From: Coriobacteriia bacterium
Lineage (GTDB): Bacteria > Actinomycetota > Coriobacteriia > Anaerosomatales > PALSA-660
Direction of reading: 5' to 3'
Assembly: GCA_030652345.1 (NCBI GenBank)
Contig: JAUSAU010000097.1
Span: 1 to 38,574, forward strand
DNA: 38,574 nucleotides
The notes under the pieces are model-generated. The model was not told the DNA's origin and did no database searches. It saw nothing but the letters and a program-made list of their open reading frames with translations. Position numbers and translations under genes: made by a program. Positions within the stretch are counted from its first letter, which is position 1. Every line of letters starts with the position of its first letter. Below are positions 34,032 through 38,574 of this stretch, in pieces.

Positions 34032-34703
34032 TCACGGACGAGTGGCGACGGCACCCTCGAGCGTAGCGGGCATACGCCAGGGACGTTTCAGGGTGTAGGG
34101 CGCCGCGTCACCGAAGCCGGCTTCGATCAGCGCCGCCATCAGGACATCGCTGCTCCTCAGGTTCTTGAGCTCCAGCGCGGCGTTGGCGGGCTTGACCTGC
34201 GGCAACCGCATGAGCGGACGCCCGAAGTCCCATATGCTGATCCGACCCTGACTGGTGAGCACCCGCCGAGCCTCGGCAAGGAACTGCTCGAGGGGCTCGG
34301 CGTCCAGGTGCTTGACCATGGCATTCGCCATCACTAGATCGAACGACGCATCAGGAAACGGCAGCTCCGTAGCCGAGCACACGCGCAGGTCCACGGTCGT
34401 GCCGGGGGCAGCCACGCGCGCAAGTCGCCGGCGCGCATCCTCGACCATCAGTGCGCTCACATCGACGCCTGCCAGCGTCACGTGGCCGTGACCGCGAGAG
34501 TACAGGTCGGCCAGCCACAGCCCCGTCCCACAGCCTGCATCCAACACGCGGGAATAGGGGCCCGGTCCCAAGCTCGCCAAGACCGTCGGCACCTCGATCG
34601 GGCGACGCCTCCTGAGATACCAGCGCATGTACCAGGAGAACGGCCCAAGTCCCTTGAGCCCGCGCTCGTAGCCCTCGCCGACAGCGATCTCCTCTTGTCG
34701 CAT
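34032..34703 (-). CDS. Class I SAM-dependent methyltransferase
   Basis: About 223 residues. SAM motif I is 'RVLDAGCGTGLWLADLYSRG', the acidic motif II is 'AGVDVSALMVEDAR', then 'ATELPFPDASFDLVMANAMVKHL' and 'EARRVLTSQGRISIWDFG'. This is the Methyltransf_11 layout. A Trp/Arg-rich pre-segment ('FSWYMRWYLRRRRP') may sit on the membrane. The ATG at 34703 is preceded by a purine-rich GGGAGAGGGGG; an open frame to 34862 reaches into the vanW-like gene and is not used. The substrate is unknown. The operon partners are a VanW-like protein and an acyltransferase. Confidence 0.83.
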   Translation of the reverse strand: MRQEEIAVGEGYERGLKGLGPFSWYMRWYLRRRRPIEVPTVLASLGPGPYSRVLDAGCGTGLWLADLYSRGHGHVTLAGVDVSALMVEDARRRLARVAAPGTTVDLRVCSATELPFPDASFDLVMANAMVKHLDAEPLEQFLAEARRVLTSQGRISIWDFGRPLMRLPQVKPANAALELKNLRSSDVLMAALIEAGFGDAAPYTLKRPWRMPATLEGAVATRP

Positions 34704-34851
34704 GCGGCCCCCTCTCCCGAGTCCCGCCTGCTGTGGTGCATCCGAGCTACGCGGAACCAAACTAGCACGATACGGCTCGCACATGCCCCGACCAGAGACT
34801 ACCCCACCGAACGCCTTGCCCGCGTCGAAACGCTCGTCCAACTGACCGTCG

Positions 34852-35694
34852 TCACGCGCCATCGCTCCCCGCCGGCGGCAAGAAGGGCGCGTACATCATC
34901 AGGGCGTCGTTCGCCGCAACCAGTCGCTCGTTCCTGATGGACGTGGCCTGGTCGATCTCGACTCGCCAGAGTTCGTTATGCCGCACGTAGATGCCGGGTC
35001 CCTCGTGTGTGATCTTGTGCGCGCGTTCCTCGATCTCGTACGTCACAAGTGACGGCCGATCGGAGGACCAACGTCCGAGCAGGTGCGTGTCGTCGACTTC
35101 TACCGACAGACGGAACGACGCGGCCGTCGGATTGACTATCTGCAGGTCAAGCGAGGGCCAGGAACACGTCGCACCACTTCCGAAGGGCTGCGTGCGACCC
35201 GCATCCGGGAAGACGTCGTAGCTGTGACGCCAGCGCTCGACGACCATCAGGGGCGTGTGGAGCGTCATCCAGTAGAGCAGGTTGGTCATCTGGCAGAGGC
35301 CACCGCCCACCCCCTGGCTCAGTCTGCCGTGATCGAGCACGAGGCCCTCAAGGAATCCCCGGCGGCTCGACGGCTTGCCGACGATCTTCCAGAACGACAG
35401 GCGCTCTCCTGGGCCCAGCACGAATCCGTCGAGCCGGCCAGCAGCTAGCCGCAAGTTGACGACCTTGTTCGCCTGCAGCCGCGCGTCGAGCCCCGACAAG
35501 GGCCGCACGAGCGGCGTTCGATGCGCGGTGACCGGAAACGGAAGCGGGGAGGATGAACGTTGTCGCGAAAGAGCCGGGCCCACGACGAGCCACTGCATCT
35601 CGCGCCGGATCCTGCGAACAGCAGGACCTGCAACGAGCCGGGCGACGACCTCGAGGCGACTGGGCGCGATGCTGCGCCCGTGCTGATTCCTCAA
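34852..35694 (-). CDS. VanW family protein
   Basis: About 280 residues with the VanW core: 'LQANKVVNLRLAAGRLDGFV', 'PGERLSFWKIVGKPSSRRGF', 'GVGGGLCQMTNLLYWM', 'ERWRHSYDVFPDAGRTQPFGSGAT', and a C-terminal beta-rich part ending 'NDALMMYAPF'. VanW proteins accompany some vancomycin-resistance clusters, but their biochemical role is unknown and most are unrelated to resistance; no other van genes are here. I prefer the TTG at 35694 (GGGGGAG 7 nt upstream) to a GTG at 35766 with no ribosome site. The IS110 element lies just upstream and may have displaced the native promoter. Confidence 0.85.
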   Translation of the reverse strand: MRNQHGRSIAPSRLEVVARLVAGPAVRRIRREMQWLVVGPALSRQRSSSPLPFPVTAHRTPLVRPLSGLDARLQANKVVNLRLAAGRLDGFVLGPGERLSFWKIVGKPSSRRGFLEGLVLDHGRLSQGVGGGLCQMTNLLYWMTLHTPLMVVERWRHSYDVFPDAGRTQPFGSGATCSWPSLDLQIVNPTAASFRLSVEVDDTHLLGRWSSDRPSLVTYEIEERAHKITHEGPGIYVRHNELWRVEIDQATSIRNERLVAANDALMMYAPFLPPAGSDGA

Positions 35695-35833
35695 CTCCGC
35701 GCTCCCCCGTCGAACCCGCCGCTCTTGGGTCCCGTCGACCCGCGCTGCGCCTACCCCGCACGGCACGGTCGGCGCGATACGTATGAGATTACCTCACCGG
35801 CGCCGCAGTCGGGTTGTTGCTCCTATGTCAATC

Positions 35834-36913
35834 CTACACCGCGATTGCGATGTCCTTGGCGCCGAAGCGCAGCGTCACCACGCACCCGGCGACCCTTCTC
35901 TCCGCCCGGAGCATCGTCTTGAACACGGCTCGAGCCAGGTGACGCTTGAGGCAGCGCAGCGCTTCGCGGTGGCTCATGCCCTGTGCTCTCTTGCGGGCCA
36001 TGAAAGCGATCGCCGGCGGATGCATCCGGGCTTGGGTGAGGGCGATCATATGAAGGGTGCAGTTGAGCTGCCGATCCCCGCGGCGATTGAGCCGATGCCT
36101 GCTCGACTTGCCTGACGAGACCGGCAGCGGTGCCACGCCCGCGTGCATCGCGAAGGCGGCGTCGCCGCTGAATCGCGATGCGCCCGCGACGCGCCCGACA
36201 AGCGAGGCCGCCGAGAGCGCACCGCAACCCGGGAACTCGAGCAGGTCGGGGGCGAGCTCGTGCATCATGTCGACCAGCTCTCGCTCGAGAGCGCGGATCT
36301 CAAGAGTGAGCTCCCCGCAGCGCCTGACTTGCTCGAGCGCGATGCGCCGTCGGGTGGAGGGCGGCAGCGCCCGAAGCACTGCCTCGACGCGGACCAGCCA
36401 CTTGGGGCGATCGAGCACACGGGGTGGCAGCTCGAGCGCGAGCTCGAGGCCGTGGCAGTTCCAGCGAAGCCGCTTCTGGATGCGCTTGCGCTCCCCCACC
36501 AAGTCCTCGCGGTGGTCGGCGAGCTGTCGCACGTCGCTGTACGGTCCGGCCGGCGTCGCCTCGGGAAGTCCAGGCTCACGCAGGGCGGCCCTGGCCACAC
36601 ACGCTGCATCGATCGGGTCGGACTTGCCGTGGCAGCGGGCCGAGTGCCGAGCGCCCGCCATCATCTTGGGGGGCACGCGCACGACTCGCTCTCCGCATCC
36701 GAGCAAGTGGCTCTCGAGAGAGCCTGAGACATGTCGGCAGTCCTCGATGGCGAAGTAGCGCTCGCCCCCGAGACTGCTTGCCCAAGTGAGCAGCTCGTCG
36801 CGGCCAGCAAGGGCCGTGCTCACCGTGCGCTCCCCGAGTACCCGGCCGCTCGCCGCGTCGAGTGCGACTGCGGTGTGGGTCTTCATGTGCGGGTCGATCC
36901 CGATTACGATCAT
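35834..36913 (-). CDS. IS110-family transposase (DEDD/RuvC-like plus Tnp_20)
   Basis: The 359-residue protein looks intact. The N-terminal RuvC-like part has 'VIGIDPHMKTHTAVALD' (first Asp), 'YFAIEDCRHVSG' (Glu) and 'GKSDPIDAACVARAAL' (two Asp). A central coiled region follows ('ERKRIQKRLRWNCHGLELALE'). The C-terminal Tnp_20 part has 'FPGCGALSAASLVGRVAG' and 'LPVSSGKSSRHRLNRRGDRQLN' with the candidate catalytic serine near 'SSGKSS'. IS110 recombinases use a bridge RNA from the element's own non-coding end to pair donor and target. The long upstream non-coding region has the expected features. Confidence 0.95.
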   Translation of the reverse strand: MIVIGIDPHMKTHTAVALDAASGRVLGERTVSTALAGRDELLTWASSLGGERYFAIEDCRHVSGSLESHLLGCGERVVRVPPKMMAGARHSARCHGKSDPIDAACVARAALREPGLPEATPAGPYSDVRQLADHREDLVGERKRIQKRLRWNCHGLELALELPPRVLDRPKWLVRVEAVLRALPPSTRRRIALEQVRRCGELTLEIRALERELVDMMHELAPDLLEFPGCGALSAASLVGRVAGASRFSGDAAFAMHAGVAPLPVSSGKSSRHRLNRRGDRQLNCTLHMIALTQARMHPPAIAFMARKRAQGMSHREALRCLKRHLARAVFKTMLRAERRVAGCVVTLRFGAKDIAIAV

Positions 36914-36959
36914 GTCCGTCCCCTCGTCGTCGGAGCCATTACCGAGTGGGGGTCAGCGA

Positions 36960-37157
36960 CGGACAGGTCTTAGCGGGGGCCTATTGGCCAGGCTCCTATC
37001 AGGTCACGACGCGGACCCCTCGGTCCCGACGGCGGGGGACACAACAACTCATGGTCAGCCCGCGAGGGGCGACAGAAGCGATTCGGGTCACTCCGCCGTC
37101 GAGACCGAGGCTACCTGACAAGCGCCAGGCATCCCGACAGGGGGCAGACTGACACTA
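36960..37157 (-). ncRNA. Candidate bridge RNA of the IS110 element
   Basis: Transcript direction is as the transposase. A stem of 18 bp (37093-37110 with 37018-37035, one G·U pair on this strand only) encloses a 57-nt loop with an inner hairpin (37058-37070). The left loop strand AATCGCTTCT (37074-37083) matches the left flank AAGCGCTTCT (37158-37167) at 9/10. The right strand GTTGTTG (37042-37048) is complementary to the right flank CAACAAC (35813-35819). A second loop has ATAGGAGC (36992-36999), identical to the element's right end (35819-35826), then a GGCC-AATA-GGCC hairpin, then CTAAGA (36968-36973), complementary to TCTTAG at the left end (37155-37160). This is the target/donor guide logic of IS110 bridge RNAs. 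The 5' and 3' ends are estimates. Confidence 0.65.
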
Positions 37158-37175
37158 AGAAGCGCTTGTTAGGCA
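37113..37175 (-). other. attC-like sequence after the DUF5063 gene
   Basis: On the minus strand the gene's TAA stop lies within GCCTAACAAGCGC (37162-37174), which has the form of an integron attC outer core (RYYYAAC). A partly complementary GCGCTTGTCAGG (37114-37125, 11/12 pairs) lies 36 nt further on, but reads GTC where an attC has GTT, and it falls inside the IS110 left end. The most likely reading is the first part of an attC site cut by the IS insertion. A chance likeness is not excluded. Confidence 0.35.
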
Positions 37176-37690
37176 TCCTCGGCCATGTCGTGCCAGGCAA
37201 TCAGGGCGTGCGTGACCTGTAGAGCACTAACGACGTGGTTACCCCAGTCGCTCTCGAATCCGAAACACCATGCCCACACGACTGCGGGCCTAATGCGCCC
37301 GCCGGCTCCACGCACGCGGTTGAAATTGAGACCGGTGTAGATCTCTGCCAAGTCAGAACCGAGGCTGAAGGGAACCGCCTCGTGATTCTCCGGGTCTGCG
37401 GGGTCGAACACGGACCAGTACCAACCGGCCGGCCCAATGAATGCATCAAGTGCGTCGCGTCGCGCCATCTCGGCATCGAGGCTAACCGCGCTTTGGGGGT
37501 GCTGCCATCTGCCGAGCTCAGGCCACGTCAAGAGCGACCCGTGATAGAGCAGTTTCGTGAGCGCGCGATCAAGCACGCGGATGAACTCGGGCAAGGTGAA
37601 TGCGGAGTGGCCGTCCAAGAGATCGCAGAACTCTCCGGCAGTGGCCGCGAAGACCTCGATGGCCTGGGCATTGTCCGCTTCCGAACCCAT
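37169..37690 (-). CDS. DUF5063 family protein, probable gene cassette
   Basis: The 173-residue protein fits DUF5063: 'FAATAGEFCDLLDG' at the start, 'WYWSVFDPADPENHEAVPFSL', 'SDLAEIYTGLNF', and 'VVWAWCFGFESDWGNHVVSALQVTHALI'. The function of the family is unknown. Codon choice and base composition look less GC-biased than the neighbouring genes. The ATG comes 20 nt after a GTTAGGC core-like site, and the stop lies in GCCTAAC. The flanks TTGTTAGGCA (37166-37175) and TGCCTAACAA (37706-37715) are perfect 10-bp inverted repeats. One gene between such sites with almost no 5' untranslated space is how integron cassettes look. Confidence 0.75.
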   Translation of the reverse strand: MGSEADNAQAIEVFAATAGEFCDLLDGHSAFTLPEFIRVLDRALTKLLYHGSLLTWPELGRWQHPQSAVSLDAEMARRDALDAFIGPAGWYWSVFDPADPENHEAVPFSLGSDLAEIYTGLNFNRVRGAGGRIRPAVVWAWCFGFESDWGNHVVSALQVTHALIAWHDMAEDA

Positions 37691-37705
37691 CAGCCCCCCA
37701 GAGTG

Positions 37706-37715
37706 TGCCTAACAA
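37706..37715. repeat. Upstream core-site-like repeat flanking the DUF5063 gene
   Basis: TGCCTAACAA is the exact reverse complement of TTGTTAGGCA at 37166-37175. On the minus strand it contains GTTAGGC, matching the GTTRRRY core of integron recombination sites. A TGTGG/CCACA hairpin lies just upstream, within the 118-bp gap to the next gene, which otherwise holds only a 10-bp direct repeat (AGCAAGCATC at 37758 and 37789). Confidence 0.5.
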
Positions 37716-37837
37716 CGATTATGTGGCAGCAGCCCACAGCGCCTGCCAACTACCCCCAGCAAGCATCTTCATCCCGACGAAATCGGAAAGCAAGCATCCT
37801 CCAGCGGCCACTGTCCGCCCTGACGCACCCCCGCTCC

Positions 37838-38464
37838 CTAGCCGCCCAACACCTCCAGCGCCTCAGCCGCCGCCTCCGCGTAGAACTCCTCGGTGCTCGC
37901 GGCTTCGGCCGACTCGCCCGCCTCAGCCAGCGCCCGCAACCCGGCGACACCGTCGTCCCGCGCACCCGTCGCCCAGAGCAGCACCGCCTCCTGGAACCGC
38001 GACTCGGCATCGTCCCGCTCCCGCAGCGCCTCCAGGATCGCGTCGGCTGTGGCAAGCGAGCGCATGTACGGCAGCGCCGCCTCATCCACGCAGCGCATCA
38101 GATCCGCCAGCGCCGCAGCCCGCGCATCCGCATCCTCCCCGAACACCCAGAACGCGTCCGCCGGATCGCGTCCGGCCACCAAGTGCACGAGCGCCGTCTG
38201 GATCGTCGGCGAGGCCAGCCCGCTCTTGTACCCGAGCACCTCGTCCACGATCTTCGCCGCCGCCTCGTACCGCACCCCGGCCATCGGCAGCACCCAGAAC
38301 GCCCGCTCGGACTTCACATACGACTGCGTCAGCGCGATCCGCCCGACGACCCCCCGCCCCACCGCCACCGTGAACCCCAACCCCGTCCGCCGCTCGAACC
38401 CCAAGGTCGCCAAAGCGCCCCCAAGCTCAGCAACGACCATCTCCTTCAGCTCAGCGCTCTGCAT
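37838..38464 (-). CDS. Hypothetical protein
   Basis: 208 residues, soluble, Ala/Glu-rich, with no family I can name. The N-terminal half ('LGFERRTGLGFTVAVGRGVVGRIALTQSYV', 'AFWVLPMAGVRYEAAAKIVDEVLG') looks alpha/beta and is loosely like DUF4304-type proteins. The C-terminal half (about 120-208) is a run of amphipathic helices ('AILEALRERDDAESRFQEAVLLWA'). The ATG has GGAG 7 nt upstream, so it is very probably translated. It lies upstream of the cassette-like gene in the same direction and just inside the second hairpin repeat. Confidence 0.7.
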   Translation of the reverse strand: MQSAELKEMVVAELGGALATLGFERRTGLGFTVAVGRGVVGRIALTQSYVKSERAFWVLPMAGVRYEAAAKIVDEVLGYKSGLASPTIQTALVHLVAGRDPADAFWVFGEDADARAAALADLMRCVDEAALPYMRSLATADAILEALRERDDAESRFQEAVLLWATGARDDGVAGLRALAEAGESAEAASTEEFYAEAAAEALEVLGG

Positions 38465-38515
38465 CCGTCATCTCCCCCCGTGTTCTGCAAGTGCGCCGCG
38501 TGGGCGCGGGGTCGG

Positions 38516-38574
38516 CAGGGGTCCCGCGCGCAGTTGAGGAGCGAAGCGACGATTGTTTGAGCACGGGACCCCTG
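38516..38574. repeat. Structured hairpin repeat, copy 2 (cut by window edge)
   Basis: Arms 38516-38525 and 38565-38574 pair perfectly over 10 bp up to the end of the window, with the same inner GTGC/GCGC pairs as copy 1. The 39-nt core (38526-38564) is 38/39 identical to 32617-32655 on the opposite strand. The outer arms differ in sequence from copy 1 yet keep complementarity. Confidence 0.75.

Larger units (their letters stand above)
35818..37159 (-). mobile_element. IS110-family insertion sequence
   Basis: An element of about 1.34 kb with the transposase near its right end (15 bp past the stop) and a roughly 240-nt non-coding left end. The ends are placed by guide matches. The left boundary is near 37158-37159 (CT core, minus strand). 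The right boundary is near 35818-35819, where ATAGGAGC of the element meets CAACAAC of the flank. There are no terminal inverted repeats, as expected for IS110. The dinucleotides at the two ends do not agree (CT versus CA), so the exact edges are uncertain by a few bases. Confidence 0.8.

Noticed and set aside
34852..35766. VanW gene as evidence of vancomycin resistance
   Set aside because: No vanHAX, vanRS or vanY-like gene is in the window, and VanW proteins are widespread outside resistance clusters.
37758..37798. Direct repeat AGCAAGCATC (two copies, 31 bp apart)
   Set aside because: Only two short copies with no regular array. Not a CRISPR and no other function visible.
1..38574. CRISPR arrays, rRNA genes and phage genes
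   Set aside because: No regularly spaced short repeats, no rRNA-like segments and no phage structural or integrase genes were seen on either strand.

Overview
The window looks like a chromosomal segment of a high-GC, probably anaerobic actinobacterium. This is inferred from the strong GC bias at third codon positions, frequent GTG and TTG starts with clear Shine-Dalgarno sequences, the C5 (glutamyl-tRNA) route to tetrapyrroles joined to an Ahb/NirJ-type radical SAM protein, and a sortase with a DUF11-repeat surface protein. A Coriobacteriia/OPB41-like lineage would fit but is not proven. Nearly all genes lie on the minus strand.

Region by region. (1) 1-13.3 kb is a cell-surface polysaccharide locus. 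It holds the start of a DegT/RfbH-like aminotransferase, galU, hemL (a tetrapyrrole gene inside this block), a GtrB-like and a second GT2 glycosyltransferase, gtrA, the dTDP-rhamnose set in the order rmlA-rmlC-rmlB-rmlD, a SAM methyltransferase, a membrane protein fused to a GT2 domain, and a polytopic GT-C-like protein. (2) 13.3-19.3 kb is a haem operon on the minus strand: hemA-hemC-hemD, a tRNA-Ala with its own promoter and terminator, a 46-residue membrane peptide, hemB, and an Ahb/NirJ-like radical SAM protein with an odd Gly/His/Pro-rich N-terminus. Upstream of hemA is a roughly 155-nt leader with three crossing complementary arm pairs. (3) 19.5-32.4 kb is a two-gene surface system: a secreted, membrane-anchored protein of about 4,085 residues with some 28 DUF11-like domains, followed through a 4-bp GTGA overlap by its own sortase. 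(4) 32.6-38.6 kb is an accessory region: VanW-like, methyltransferase and HxxxDG acyltransferase genes, an IS110-family element, a cassette-like DUF5063 gene and an unrecognised gene. A structured repeat occurs at both ends of this region in inverted orientation.

The strongest observations are these. The IS110 element contains a bridge-RNA-like non-coding segment whose four predicted guide segments match the element's own ends and flanks, and whose left flank resembles the start of an integron attC site. The giant repeat protein and sortase share a non-LPXTG-like anchor (VRTSGD). Every one of the 16 C-terminal repeat units keeps a Lys ... Asp ... Asp/Asn arrangement compatible with intramolecular isopeptide bonds. 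The hemA leader has a knotted arm order A-B-C-A'-B'-C'. The two copies of the structured repeat have a 38/39 identical core, but their outer stem arms differ in sequence while staying perfectly complementary.
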